Notes: generated from the letters alone by a model not told the origin. DNA of 64,000 nt from Mucilaginibacter_A sp041088075 (GCF_041088075.1 NZ_JBGCVY010000024.1:1-64000); one strand, 5' to 3'; counted from the first letter of the stretch, positions 51,380 to 60,447 are shown. Numbers and translations are program-made.

Positions 51380-52239
51380 TTATTTTTGCTCAATTTTGCT
51401 TATAGCATTACTAAGAGAACTCTCTGATTCAAAGTACTTACTTTTTATCAATTCTGTCTTTTCCTTATTGTTTAAAGTTGCATTTAATGTATTTAATAAA
51501 AAATTGTAATTTGTACGGTCAACTGGAGTTTTCAAAATATTCTTTAACCACAACCACATGGTTTGTTCGCCTATTTCCTTTTTTATAGCTGTAAAAATTA
51601 GAGGTGCGTAATAATATACATAATACTCTCTGTCTTTGTAGTCGGCGTTAGATTTAACTTTTGCAAACGGCATTGCTTTAAAGTTTTTTAATTCCTTTAT
51701 TTTGTCATTTATTATTTGTTGATAAATACTGTCAGTCAGATAACATCTTTAGTAACATCATATAATACAGGATACCAACAAGTTTGAAATCCATCTGTTC
51801 TTACAGAATACCCATTGAAAGCAATGTTTCCCTTCCAATCTTGCCTACTGTAATTTATAACAGTATCTGTTGCAATGGGATATTTTCCTGTATAACGCAT
51901 TTCTAATGAATGAGGTAAAAACTTCGCTTTGCCAGTATTGTCTGGAAAAAAATAGCCTATTGATTCATGAGTAGATGATGTATCATTCAAAGCTTTATCG
52001 TAAGAAATAAGAAAATTTTTATCAAGACTTTTAAAGTATAAAATATTCATTCCCGAATTAAGTCGGATCACATAATTTTTTATTCTTGGAATGTTTTCTA
52101 AAATAATATCACAGTCAAACGTCCCTTTTGCAATTGAAATATTTACTGATCCCTTCAATATAGGAATAGTGTCTTGAGCTTTTGCAAACTGAAATATAAC
52201 GGTTAACAGTAATAAACAATTAAGGAATTTCTTTTTCAT
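51380..52239 (-). pseudogene. M1-like aminopeptidase gene with an internal deletion
   Basis: The first 167 codons (52239-51736) encode a signal peptide (ends KAQD) and a beta-rich N-terminal domain that ends DVTKDVI then stop. In another frame the sequence continues as LTDSIYQQIINDKIKELKNF and on through YAPLIFTAIKKEIGEQTMWL to 51380, about 115 residues that look like the helical C-terminus of the same kind of protein. The catalytic middle with HExxH is missing. The best reading is one deletion of several hundred bp near 51735 that also shifted the frame. The M1-like assignment rests on general pattern, so the family name is tentative; the broken state is clear. Confidence 0.6.
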
Positions 52240-52353
52240 TTACAGTGTCGATTTATTGGTGTAAAACTCCTAAACATACAAAAGTTTCTTGTTTTAGCTA
52301 CATCAATTAAAATTTTAAAAATTGTTGTTAAAATTTTATTTTTCACATAACCA

Positions 52354-52378
52354 ATGCTTCTTTTACCACCCAAATTTA
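52354..52378. repeat. 12-mer palindrome unit upstream of purL
   Basis: ATGCTTCTTTTA (52354-52365), CCACC, CAAATTTAAG. It ends 65 bp before the purL -7 element. Confidence 0.65.
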
Positions 52379-52441
52379 AGTGGCCATTCTAAACCACACC
52401 CCAATTCCACATTCCCTTCCTTACCTTCCCTTTAAATTTTT

Positions 52442-52449
52442 TAATTTTG
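52442..52449 (+). promoter_or_regulatory. Predicted -7 element of purL
   Basis: TAATTTTG matches TAnnTTTG exactly. Transcription would start near 52456, which excludes the GTG at 52380 as start and supports the TTG at 52473. Confidence 0.45.
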
Positions 52450-52472
52450 CGCTTCCACCAAACCCAAACAAC

Positions 52473-54695
52473 TTGGAGCCGCAAAACTTAACCACCGTAC
52501 AAACCGCCAAAGACCTTGGCCTGCTTCCCGAAGAATTTGAACGCATTAAAGAGATATTAGGACGCGTGCCCAACTTTACCGAACTTTCTATTTTTTCGGT
52601 GATGTGGAGCGAGCATTGTTCCTACAAAAACTCCATCACCTGGCTCAAAAAACTGCCGAAAGACGGTCCGCGGATGCTGGCCAAAGCCGGCGAAGAAAAC
52701 GCCGGATTGGTTGATTTGGGCGATGGCATTGGTTGCGCTTTCAAGATCGAATCGCACAACCATCCGTCGGCTTTAGAACCTTATCAGGGCGCGGCAACCG
52801 GCGTGGGCGGCATCAACCGTGATATTTTTACGATGGGCGCAAGGCCGATTGCGCAATTAAATTCCCTTCGTTTTGGCGATTTGAAAAACGATCGCACCAA
52901 ATGGCTTATCAAAGGCGTGGTCAAAGGCATTGGCGATTACGGCAACGCTTTTGGCATCCCAACGGTTGGCGGCGAGTTGTTTTTTGATGAATGTTACCAG
53001 GTTAATCCGCTGGTCAACGCTTTTTCGGCGGGCATTGTCAAGGCTGGCGAAACCGTTTCGGCAACGTCGTACGGCGTTGGCAATCCGGTTTACATCGTTG
53101 GTTCTTCCACCGGGAAAGACGGCATTCATGGTGCTGCTTTTGCCTCAAAAAACATCACCGAAGATTCGGTGAACGATTTACCGGCCGTTCAGGTTGGCGA
53201 CCCTTTCCAGGAGAAATTATTGCTGGAAGCATCTTTGGAAGTAATTAAAACCGGTGCCGTTATCGGGATGCAGGATATGGGCGCGGCGGGGATTATCTGC
53301 TCCAACTCAGAAATGTCGGCCAAAGGTGAACACGGAATGGTCATTGATTTGGATAAAGTCCCAACGCGCCAGGAAAATATGCAGCCGTTTGAAATCCTGC
53401 TTTCCGAATCGCAGGAACGGATGCTGATTGTGGTAGAAAAAGGCCGCGAAGCAGAAGTGCAAGCCGTTTTTGATAAATGGGATTTAAACTGCGTGCAAAT
53501 TGGCGAAGTAACCGATACCAAACATTTGGTTTATTACCGGAATGGAGAAATGGTAGCAGATGTGCCAGCGGATGATTTGGTTTTGGGCGGAGGCGCGCCG
53601 GTTTACGAGCGCGAATACAAAGAACCGGCTTATTTTCAGGAGAATAAAAAGTTTAACATTGACCAAGTTGCAGAGCCGGAAGATTTAAAAGCCGTTGCCG
53701 ATCATCTCGTTTCCCATCCAAATATTGCTTCCAAACGTTGGGTAACCGACCAGTACGATTCGATGGTTGGCACTTCCACCGTAACCACCAATCAGCCTTG
53801 CGATGCTGCTGTTGTTGCGGTAAAAGGAACGGATAAAGCGATTGTTTTAACACTGGATTGTAATTCCAGATACGTTTACGCTGATCCTGAAACCGGTTGC
53901 GCCATTGCCGTTGCCGAAGCTGCCCGGAACATTACCTGCGCTGGCGGCGAGCCGGTTGCCATTACCAATTGCCTCAACTTTGGCAACCCTTACGTGCCCG
54001 AAGTTTACTGGCAGTTTGTTGGCGCGATCAAAGGCATGAGCGCGGCTTGCGAAAAATTCCAAACGCCGGTTACGGGCGGCAACGTGAGTTTTTACAACCA
54101 AAGCAGCGATGAAGGCCCGGTTTTCCCAACGCCGACCATAGGGATGCTTGGTGTGATGGATGATCTTTCAACCTTAACGCGTTCTGATTTCCGGAACGAA
54201 GGCGACTTAATTTATCTCATCGGCGAATCTAAAAACGATATTGCATCTTCTCAATACCTGGCTTCTTTCCACAAAATTGCTGCTTCTCCCGCACCGTTTT
54301 TTGATTTGGAAAAGGAGTACGCGATGCATCAAATTATCAAACTGTTAATTAAAGAAAAGCTGCTGGTTTCGGCGCATGATGTTGCTGATGGCGGTTTGTA
54401 CATTGCTTTGTTAGAATCGGCGATGCCAAACAGATTTGGTTTTGAGATTGAAACCGATGCCGAAATCCGAAAAGACGCTTTCCTTTTTGGCGAAGCGCAA
54501 GGCAGGGTAGTGGTTTCCATTAAACCGGAAAACCAGGAAGTTTTGGTCGAATTAATGGCGACATCAGAAGTTGAATTTAGTTTTTTGGGAACCGTTACCG
54601 CCGGAAGTTTGAAAGTTGACGACACTAATTTTGGGCAGGTAAAAGAAGCATCATCAGTTTATAATCATGTGCTGCACGATATTTTAGGCGATTAA
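52473..54695 (+). CDS. purL: Phosphoribosylformylglycinamidine synthase subunit PurL
   Basis: The FGAR-to-FGAM amidation enzyme of purine synthesis, of the short type that needs PurQ and PurS partners. 740 residues from a TTG at 52473 (codons EPQNLTTVQTAKDLGLL follow); a longer frame from a GTG at 52380 would include a Pro-rich stretch unlike the family and lies before the predicted promoter. Motifs: FSVMWSEHCSYKNS, the ATP/substrate block SHNHPSALEPYQGAATGVGG, and the second-half AIAVAEAARNITCAGG. The C-terminal glutaminase domain of the long form is absent. One exact 12-mer (54640-54651) encodes VKEAS. Confidence 0.94.
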   Translation: MEPQNLTTVQTAKDLGLLPEEFERIKEILGRVPNFTELSIFSVMWSEHCSYKNSITWLKKLPKDGPRMLAKAGEENAGLVDLGDGIGCAFKIESHNHPSALEPYQGAATGVGGINRDIFTMGARPIAQLNSLRFGDLKNDRTKWLIKGVVKGIGDYGNAFGIPTVGGELFFDECYQVNPLVNAFSAGIVKAGETVSATSYGVGNPVYIVGSSTGKDGIHGAAFASKNITEDSVNDLPAVQVGDPFQEKLLLEASLEVIKTGAVIGMQDMGAAGIICSNSEMSAKGEHGMVIDLDKVPTRQENMQPFEILLSESQERMLIVVEKGREAEVQAVFDKWDLNCVQIGEVTDTKHLVYYRNGEMVADVPADDLVLGGGAPVYEREYKEPAYFQENKKFNIDQVAEPEDLKAVADHLVSHPNIASKRWVTDQYDSMVGTSTVTTNQPCDAAVVAVKGTDKAIVLTLDCNSRYVYADPETGCAIAVAEAARNITCAGGEPVAITNCLNFGNPYVPEVYWQFVGAIKGMSAACEKFQTPVTGGNVSFYNQSSDEGPVFPTPTIGMLGVMDDLSTLTRSDFRNEGDLIYLIGESKNDIASSQYLASFHKIAASPAPFFDLEKEYAMHQIIKLLIKEKLLVSAHDVADGGLYIALLESAMPNRFGFEIETDAEIRKDAFLFGEAQGRVVVSIKPENQEVLVELMATSEVEFSFLGTVTAGSLKVDDTNFGQVKEASSVYNHVLHDILGD

Positions 54696-54755
54696 AATTT
54701 GTCGAAATAGAATCTGTGTAACCTTTTTCAAATCCGTGCAATCCCAAAATCAAAA

Positions 54756-55145
54756 ATGTTAAAAATCAACGGCATCCATCACATCGCCATCATCTGTTCC
54801 AATTACCAAACCTCCAAAAAATTTTACACTGAAGTTTTAGGTTTTGAAGCAGAACGGGAAGTTTTTCGCGAAGCCAGAAACTCTTGGAAACTGGATTTAA
54901 AAGTGGCCGGCAAATACCAGATCGAACTTTTCTCTTTTCCCAATCCTGCGCCTCGCCCTTCGCGGCCCGAAGCGGCAGGTTTGCGGCATTTGGCTTTTGA
55001 AGTGAACGATCTGGAGGAGGCAATACTGTTTTTATCGGCAAAAAATGTGCAAACAGAACCCATCCGCGTAGATGAATTTACCGGAAAACGCTTTACTTTT
55101 TTTGCCGATCCGGATGGTTTGCCTTTAGAATTGTATGAGCGTTAA
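54756..55145 (+). CDS. VOC-family protein, YaeR/GloA2-like
   Basis: A 129-residue vicinal-oxygen-chelate protein. It starts MLKINGIHHIAIICSNYQ, with the first metal His of this fold; the second half has GLRHLAFEVND, and the C-terminus ends FFADPDGLPLELYER with the last Glu ligand. This matches the YaeR group, glyoxalase-like proteins of unknown substrate, often near cell-wall or tRNA genes. The stop is immediately followed by the ATG of trmN6 (TAAATG), so the two are co-translated. TAAAAACAGTAT lies inside on the coding-opposite strand (55023-55034). Confidence 0.85.
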   Translation: MLKINGIHHIAIICSNYQTSKKFYTEVLGFEAEREVFREARNSWKLDLKVAGKYQIELFSFPNPAPRPSRPEAAGLRHLAFEVNDLEEAILFLSAKNVQTEPIRVDEFTGKRFTFFADPDGLPLELYER

Positions 55146-55856
55146 ATGAGCACTGTTTTTCGGTTTAAACAGTTTTTAGTGGATCAAAACACTTGCGCTA
55201 TGAAGATCAATACCGACGGTGTGTTATTGGGCGCAACAGCATCTGCAGAAAACCCAAAAACAATTTTAGATATCGGGACCGGAACAGGCGTAATTGCTTT
55301 GATGCTGGCGCAACGTTTTCCGGAAACCAAAATTGATGCGGTAGAGATTGATTTAGCATCGGCAAAAACAGCGGCAGAAAATTTTAACAACTCGCCTTTT
55401 GCCAATCGGCTTAACTTGTATCCAATTGCAATCGAGAATTTTTGGCTGCAAAAACAGCATCAGCAATACGATCTGATCGTTTCCAACCCGCCGTTTTATT
55501 TGGATACACTGACTTCCCCAAAAGAAAATAAAACGCTGGCTAAACATGCAACTCTGGTTTTTTTTGAAAACCTGATGAAAAGCGTTCCTGATTTTCTCAG
55601 TCCAAACGGAAGTTTTTGGATAATTTTGCCTGTAAAAACAGCATCAGTTATAAAAGAATTGGCGCAAAAACAATTGTTTCTGCAACAAGAAATTGCTGTT
55701 TCATCTTTCAAAAATGATCCTTCGCATCGGTACATGCTTTCTTTCGGCCTAAATCAAACTAAAACCAATTACGCTGATTTTACTATTTATGCAGATCAGA
55801 AAATTTACAGTCTGGATTATCAAACGCTGTTGAAAGACTTTTTAACCATTTTTTAA
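55146..55856 (+). CDS. trmN6: tRNA1(Val) (adenine-37-N6)-methyltransferase
   Basis: A 236-residue SAM-dependent methyltransferase of the YfiC/TrmN6 group, which modifies A37 of tRNA1(Val). The opening FRFKQFLVDQNTCAMKINTD is characteristic; SAM loop ILDIGTGTGVIALMLAQR; and the amino-methyltransferase motif SNPPFY (near residues 113-118). It begins directly after the VOC gene. TAAAAACAGCAT (55633-55644) encodes the segment VKTAS. Confidence 0.92.
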   Translation: MSTVFRFKQFLVDQNTCAMKINTDGVLLGATASAENPKTILDIGTGTGVIALMLAQRFPETKIDAVEIDLASAKTAAENFNNSPFANRLNLYPIAIENFWLQKQHQQYDLIVSNPPFYLDTLTSPKENKTLAKHATLVFFENLMKSVPDFLSPNGSFWIILPVKTASVIKELAQKQLFLQQEIAVSSFKNDPSHRYMLSFGLNQTKTNYADFTIYADQKIYSLDYQTLLKDFLTIF

Positions 55857-55867
55857 TTGGCAAATTA

Positions 55868-55943
55868 GTTGTCGGCCTAAGTCATTCGCCATAAACCATC
55901 AACTATTACCCATGAACCATCAACTTAACATGCTTCTTTTACC
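55868..55943. repeat. Iterated spacer and 12-mer before the phosphoesterase gene
   Basis: The spacer repeats CCATAAACCATCAAC / CCATGAACCATCAAC, then ATGCTTCTTTTA (55930-55941) stands 2 bp before the ATG at 55944, in the ribosome-binding region. Confidence 0.6.
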
Positions 55944-56438
55944 ATGAAAAAAATCGGCTTAATTTCTGATACCCACGGTTATTTAGACCCGGCTGTTTTT
56001 AAACATTTTGATGCGGTTGATGAGATTTGGCACGCCGGTGATTTTGGTAATATCGCTCTGGCCGATGAACTGGCTGCTTTTAAACCGCTTCGTGGTGTTT
56101 TTGGTAATATTGACGGCAAAGATGTGCGCGCCGTTTATCCGCAAAACCTGCGTTTTTTTTGCGAAGAAACGGATGTTTGGATGACGCACATTGGCGGTTA
56201 TCCTGATAAATACAATGCGGCTGTAAAACCCGAAATTTATGCCAACCCGCCCGCTTTGTTCATCGCTGGCCACTCGCACATTTTAAAAGTAATGTTTGAT
56301 AAAAAGATCAATTGTTTGCACCTGAACCCCGGCGCGGCAGGCAAACAAGGCTGGCACAAAACGCGCACGTTGCTACGGTTTTCTGTTTCAAAAAAACGGA
56401 TCCATGATTTGGAAGTGATCGAAATGCTGAACCCGTAA
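55944..56438 (+). CDS. YfcE-type metallophosphoesterase
   Basis: A 164-residue protein of the YfcE/MJ0936 calcineurin-like group. The metal-binding blocks are complete: SDTHG at the N-terminus (Asp8, His10), HAGDFG near 30-35, VFGNIDGKD, and FIAGHSHILKV with the two final histidines, then LNPGAAGKQG. These enzymes are Mn2+ phosphodiesterases on model substrates; the natural target is unknown. It stands alone, with a 12-mer just before the start codon. Confidence 0.87.
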   Translation: MKKIGLISDTHGYLDPAVFKHFDAVDEIWHAGDFGNIALADELAAFKPLRGVFGNIDGKDVRAVYPQNLRFFCEETDVWMTHIGGYPDKYNAAVKPEIYANPPALFIAGHSHILKVMFDKKINCLHLNPGAAGKQGWHKTRTLLRFSVSKKRIHDLEVIEMLNP

Positions 56439-56448
56439 ATACCAGCCA

Positions 56449-56477
56449 CACCAATTTTATGCCGGTAAAAGAAGCAT
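56449..56477 (+). repeat. 12-mer palindrome unit between convergent genes
   Basis: CACCAATTTTA (56449-56459), TGCCGG, TAAAAGAAGCAT (56466-56477): a near-canonical unit exactly between the phosphoesterase and rnhA stops. Confidence 0.75.
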
Positions 56478-56490
56478 TGCCTTATTTCAA

Positions 56491-56961
56491 TTAAAACAGT
56501 TTTTCTTTGGCTGCTTCGGCTTCAAAAACTGCATCGGCAGGCAAGGCCGGTTGTTTGGCTGCGGCTACGGCCAGTTCGTCGCAGCGTTCGTTTTCCGGAT
56601 GCCCGGCATGGCCTTTTATCCAAACCAGTTTAATTTGGTGCTGCTTATAAAGTTCCATCAATTGCAGCCATAAGTCTTTGTTTTTCTTGTCTTTAAAGCC
56701 TTTTTTAATCCAGCCGTAAACCCATTTTTTTTCGATGGCATCAATAATGTATTTTGAATCAGAATAAATGGCAATGGTTTGACCAGGCTTTTTGATGGCT
56801 TCCAACGCTTTGATAACGGCCATTAGCTCCATGCGGTTGTTGGTGGTTTTACGGAAACCGCCCGAAAGTTCTTTGTAGTGGCTTCCGGCTTTCAAAATTG
56901 CCCCGTAACCGCCGGGGCCGGGGTTTCCGCTGGAGGCGCCATCTGTAAAAATCTCAATCAT
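56491..56961 (-). CDS. rnhA: Ribonuclease HI
   Basis: A 156-residue enzyme that cuts the RNA of RNA:DNA hybrids. The start is the ATG at 56961 (MIEIFTDGASSGNPGPGGYG); an upstream ATG would add 19 residues unlike the family. The active-site carboxylates are Asp7, Glu45 (NNRMELMAV), Asp68 (IYSDSKYI) and Asp128 (ERCDELA). The C-terminus extends slightly past the core with an Ala-rich helix. A perfect TACTTTTG -7 element lies at 56976-56969, very close to the ATG, so the leader must be extremely short or another promoter is used. Confidence 0.95.
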   Translation of the reverse strand: MIEIFTDGASSGNPGPGGYGAILKAGSHYKELSGGFRKTTNNRMELMAVIKALEAIKKPGQTIAIYSDSKYIIDAIEKKWVYGWIKKGFKDKKNKDLWLQLMELYKQHQIKLVWIKGHAGHPENERCDELAVAAAKQPALPADAVFEAEAAKEKLF

Positions 56962-57002
56962 ACTGTGGCAAAAGTAAATTTTAGTTGCGGGTTTTAGGGC
57001 GA

Positions 57003-57014
57003 TAAAAACAGCAT
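57003..57014 (+). repeat. Sister 12-mer upstream of rnhA
   Basis: An exact TAAAAACAGCAT preceded by GGGCGA, in the gap between the divergent rnhA and tRNA-His. Confidence 0.65.
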
Positions 57015-57036
57015 GCAATTTTCAGCATAAATTTAC

Positions 57037-57066
57037 TTGACTTTTACCATAAGATTTTTACTTTTG
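57037..57066 (+). promoter_or_regulatory. Promoter of tRNA-His
   Basis: TTG (57037-57039), 19 bp, TACTTTTG (57059-57066): an ideal match to the Bacteroidota consensus. The tRNA begins 13 bp later. Confidence 0.8.
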
Positions 57067-57079
57067 TACCAGCAAAACG

Positions 57080-57153
57080 GTGAGCGTAGCTCAGTTGGTT
57101 AGAGCATTGGTTTGTGGTGCCGAGGGTCGTGGGTTCGAGCCCCATCGTTCACC
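57080..57153 (+). tRNA. tRNA-His (GTG)
   Basis: A full cloverleaf: acceptor GTGAGCG/CGTTCAC with one G.T pair, D arm GCTC/GAGC, anticodon arm with loop TTGTGGT (anticodon GTG at 57114-57116), T arm GTGGG/CCCAT with TTCGAGC. The G at 57079 can serve as the extra G-1 that pairs with C73 (57153), as required for histidine tRNA. CCA is not encoded. Confidence 0.96.
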
Positions 57154-57159
57154 CGTTAT

Positions 57160-57198
57160 GGGGCAAAGTCTTTAAAACAGATTTTTGCCCCTTTTTTT
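57160..57198 (+). terminator. Terminator after tRNA-His
   Basis: GGGGCAAA (57160-57167) pairs with TTTGCCCC (57184-57191), followed by seven T. It starts 7 bp after the tRNA. Confidence 0.85.
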
Positions 57199-57450
57199 GC
57201 CTGTAACTCTTTGTTTTTCAGATGTATTTCAAACACCTCGTTGTTCATTCCAGGCCGGATGCCTTTTTGCCCATTGCCCGTGCCTCGGCCAGAATAGTGC
57301 CCGTGCCTCCACTTTTATACTGGTTCTCCCACTTACTGATTCGCCCAGGGATCTATTCCCAGTTCATCTGCTGCTGCCTTTGCTGATCCCCTGGCATCAG
57401 ATAGCTCTACTGCCATCTTCTTAAATGCCAAATCATACGCGCTTGTCCAT
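57198..57450 (-). pseudogene. Remnant of an IS3-family transposase OrfA
   Basis: On the minus strand broken frames spell an IS3 OrfA helix-turn-helix protein: MDKR, then YDLAFKKMAVELSDARGSAK AAADELGID in one frame, then PGRISKWENQYKSGGTG and AEARAMGKKASGLE in the next, a stop, and NEVFEIHLKNKEL. At least two frameshifts and one stop are needed to join them. OrfB and terminal repeats are absent. The remnant lies directly against the tRNA terminator. The rest of the gap to 57589 shows nothing that I can support. Confidence 0.6.
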
Positions 57451-57589
57451 CTTGGTCAAATTTAAAACCTATTTAAATCCGCCTATCATTTTTCTCAAAC
57501 CAAATGTGGCAACTCCAAAATTGAAATGTCGTATTGTTTGTATGTTTTAAGTCTCATCGCATATGGCGCACATAATTTATGACGTTTAA

Positions 57590-60337
57590 TTAAAACTCAA
57601 ACCAAAGAGTGCCGGTAATAGGAGAGCCGGTAAGGATGTTTTTTTGGCTTTGCGGACCCATTTGTTTCGCTTCCTGAAACTTTGTGCCCATGGCACTAAT
57701 ACCATTCAAAAAACCAATGCCTCCGGTAGGCATAGGCGGCATCACTTTGTCAGTCGCGCCATTGGCGCGGCTTGGTTGATACATTTGTAAAAATATGTTT
57801 TTATCATCTGTATAAACAGTAATTGGTGCTTCCTTATTCTCAATAACTACCCAGTTTATTTCAGCATGGTAGCCTTTAAACTCAGGATATTTCCAGGTTT
57901 CGCCAGTTGTGCTATTGTTATAATCTTTATGAAACACTCCAAACAGCTGGCCGCGTAACCGGTTTTTCCAAACCCTGTATGGACCGCGTCCTAACCATTT
58001 CATACCGGTAACTTTCTCTTCCGGGTAGTTAAAGGTTATACCGTGGAAATCAACATCGCCGGTTTGTTTATAGCTATATTCCAGTTCAACCGGTTTGCTA
58101 AAAGCGAAGGTCCATTTAACATGTAAGCTGGCATCGCCTGTATAATCAACCTCAATAATATACTGACCGTTAACTTCTTTATGCGTAAACTCTTTAAGCG
58201 TTGTGTTTACACCTGCCAATACCGGGCCACCCGATAATGATATAGTGGCATTTGGTTTAACTACTTTGGTGATGTAGCCCGTAGTTTTATCAAAATAATA
58301 TTTAATACGGTTGCTGTTTATAATGAGGTCGTTACCGCTTTCGGTAGCGGTAATAGGCATACGTACCGACATGATCGGCGTTTTAGCAATTGCCGATGGT
58401 GCGGTTATAGGCCACGACCAAGTAAACACCTCTTCCTTATCCTTGTCGTAAGCAGTTAAGTACAAGGCATCGTTCTTGACCCATGCAGCAGGTAGTTTGA
58501 GGTTTAATGTGCCCTTTGCGCCTGGTGCCAAATTAATAGCCGCTGCGCCGCTTAAGGTAGTAGTGGCCGCAGTGCTTTTGCTCACCGCACCCGGAAACTT
58601 AACCAGTTTCCATTTAAAGGTACAGGCGCTAAGGTTGGTAAAGGAGTAACGGTTCTCTACAAGTATTTTACCGTCAAACTTAGCATCAATAGGTTTTGGG
58701 TCGATATAAATAGGCGACCATATCTCTTTTATAGCATAATAGCTTGCTTCTTTTTCACGGTGCGGACCAAGTATGCCATCAGGTGCGTGATTGCCATAAG
58801 TATCGTAAACATTGTTTTTATCGGTGCGTATAATGGCTTCATCAATCAGAGCCCAAATGAATCCACCTGCATTTGCATGGTATTTGTTCATAGCCTTCCA
58901 AAAATCATCTAACGCGGCCCCCGCGCCGCCGTCATACAAACCATGCATAAATTCGGTTGTGAAAAATACAGTGCTGTCTTTCTCCAAACCCTGTGTTACG
59001 TATTTATAATCAGGGTAATGCTTAGTATTGGTATTCAAAAATTTTTCCCAAGGGTGAATTACCGTACGGTTTTGCGGATCGTATAGCTTGAACTCATTAT
59101 CCAAAGCACGGTTCCAGCCGCCTTCGTTACCATTGTCCCAAATGATAATACTTGGATGGTTTACATCGCGTGCAACCATTTCTTTAACAAGTTTACGGCC
59201 AACAATGGTATCGTATTTATTTTGCGAGCCGCTTAACTCATCCAACACATATATACCTAGTGAATCGCAAACATTTAAAAAATCCTGATCGGGCGGGTAA
59301 TGCGACATACGTACCGCGTTCATATTCATATCTTTTAAAGCATTCACATCCATTAAATGGACGTTGTGACTCAACGTACGGCCACTCTCTGGCCAAAAAC
59401 TGTGGCGGTTAGCACCTTTTAATATGATGCGGGTATCGTTAACATATAAACCATCGTTTTTTCGCAACTCAACCGTGCGGAAACCAAATTTTTGCTTAAC
59501 GCAATGTAGAATTGCCCCGTTTTTATTTTTTATGTTGACAACCACCTGGTATAAATTAGGATACTCGGCACTCCATAATAAAGGTTTGTGAAAACTGCTT
59601 TTTAATTGCTGAAATTCGGCACTTGTATTAGCTTTTATGGTGAAGGGCTTGCCTACTTTTTCACCGTTAAGTTTTTGTACCTGACCCTCAATTATTTCGC
59701 CGCCTTTAAGGTTTTGGATAAAAACATCGATCTGAAAATTGCCATCGGATGTAGCATTAATAGCCGTGCGGTCAATATATTTTTGTGGTACTATCTCCAA
59801 ATAAACCGGGCGGTAAATACCACCAAATATCCAGTAATCTCCGTTGCGTTCGGCTTTGTTAACCGATGGGTTTGCTGATTGCTTATCCACTGTAACCTCT
59901 AATTGGTTTTGCCCTGAAGCGTTAACCAAATCCGTTATATCATATTTAAAACGATAAAAACCCCCTTGATGGATAGGCCCGGCCAGTTTACCGTTTACGG
60001 TAACTTTAGTATCTGTCATCGCTCCTTCAAAAACTATAAATATGCGTTTGCCTTTCCAAGTCGCTTCAGTTGCAAACTGGTGTTTGTATATACCTTGTTC
60101 CGTAAATTTTTTAAGATTATCGCTGCCATAGTTGTAGTTACCAAACCCTTGTTGTTCCCAGTTTGACGGTACAGCTATTTTAGTCCACTGGCCGCTTTTG
60201 CGCCCTTCGCTACAGTAAAAATCCCATTGTATGGTATGGTCTTTATCAGTTCCCGACAGGTATTTTATAATGCTTGATTGCGAAAATGAGGTTGTATAAA
60301 AGAATAGTAATAAGCAAAACGAGCTAAACTTCTTCAT
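57590..60337 (-). CDS. Glycoside hydrolase family 2 protein (beta-galactosidase-like)
   Basis: A 915-residue exported enzyme (signal ends near SFSQ). Order: jelly-roll sugar-binding domain (~40-185; FRFKYDITD-type strands and GDYWIFGGIYRPVYLE), Ig-like domain (~190-285), and the catalytic barrel (~286-560). The acid/base is Glu405 in WDNGNEGGWN and the nucleophile Glu462 in TTEFMHGLYDGG. The C-terminal beta domains include WLGRGPYRVWKNR, a lacZ-like feature. It removes a beta-linked sugar, galactose being the default guess. With the two GH92 genes nearby it may belong to a glycan-use cluster. No SusC/SusD pair is in view. Confidence 0.88.
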   Translation of the reverse strand: MKKFSSFCLLLFFYTTSFSQSSIIKYLSGTDKDHTIQWDFYCSEGRKSGQWTKIAVPSNWEQQGFGNYNYGSDNLKKFTEQGIYKHQFATEATWKGKRIFIVFEGAMTDTKVTVNGKLAGPIHQGGFYRFKYDITDLVNASGQNQLEVTVDKQSANPSVNKAERNGDYWIFGGIYRPVYLEIVPQKYIDRTAINATSDGNFQIDVFIQNLKGGEIIEGQVQKLNGEKVGKPFTIKANTSAEFQQLKSSFHKPLLWSAEYPNLYQVVVNIKNKNGAILHCVKQKFGFRTVELRKNDGLYVNDTRIILKGANRHSFWPESGRTLSHNVHLMDVNALKDMNMNAVRMSHYPPDQDFLNVCDSLGIYVLDELSGSQNKYDTIVGRKLVKEMVARDVNHPSIIIWDNGNEGGWNRALDNEFKLYDPQNRTVIHPWEKFLNTNTKHYPDYKYVTQGLEKDSTVFFTTEFMHGLYDGGAGAALDDFWKAMNKYHANAGGFIWALIDEAIIRTDKNNVYDTYGNHAPDGILGPHREKEASYYAIKEIWSPIYIDPKPIDAKFDGKILVENRYSFTNLSACTFKWKLVKFPGAVSKSTAATTTLSGAAAINLAPGAKGTLNLKLPAAWVKNDALYLTAYDKDKEEVFTWSWPITAPSAIAKTPIMSVRMPITATESGNDLIINSNRIKYYFDKTTGYITKVVKPNATISLSGGPVLAGVNTTLKEFTHKEVNGQYIIEVDYTGDASLHVKWTFAFSKPVELEYSYKQTGDVDFHGITFNYPEEKVTGMKWLGRGPYRVWKNRLRGQLFGVFHKDYNNSTTGETWKYPEFKGYHAEINWVVIENKEAPITVYTDDKNIFLQMYQPSRANGATDKVMPPMPTGGIGFLNGISAMGTKFQEAKQMGPQSQKNILTGSPITGTLWFEF

Positions 60338-60447
60338 AATTATTATTGGAATGAGGTTCCATTAAGTGCAAATTAAGTATTACCTAACTGATTTCTATTA
60401 GTTTAATCACGGAAACGATTGCATAGAAATAAGTTGCAATATTCTAA
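60338..60447. other. Leader region of the GH2 gene
   Basis: A 110-bp gap upstream of the GH2 start with no gene. CGGAAACGATTGC near 60410 has a weak LacI-operator look, which I do not regard as evidence. Confidence 0.3.

Noticed and set aside
52380..52472. The GTG start that would lengthen PurL by 31 residues
   Set aside because: The extra residues are Pro-rich and unlike the family, and a perfect -7 promoter element lies downstream of that GTG.
60405..60425. A LacI-type operator upstream of the GH2 gene (GGAAACGATTGC)
   Set aside because: Only half of the site is convincing and no LacI-type regulator is in the window.
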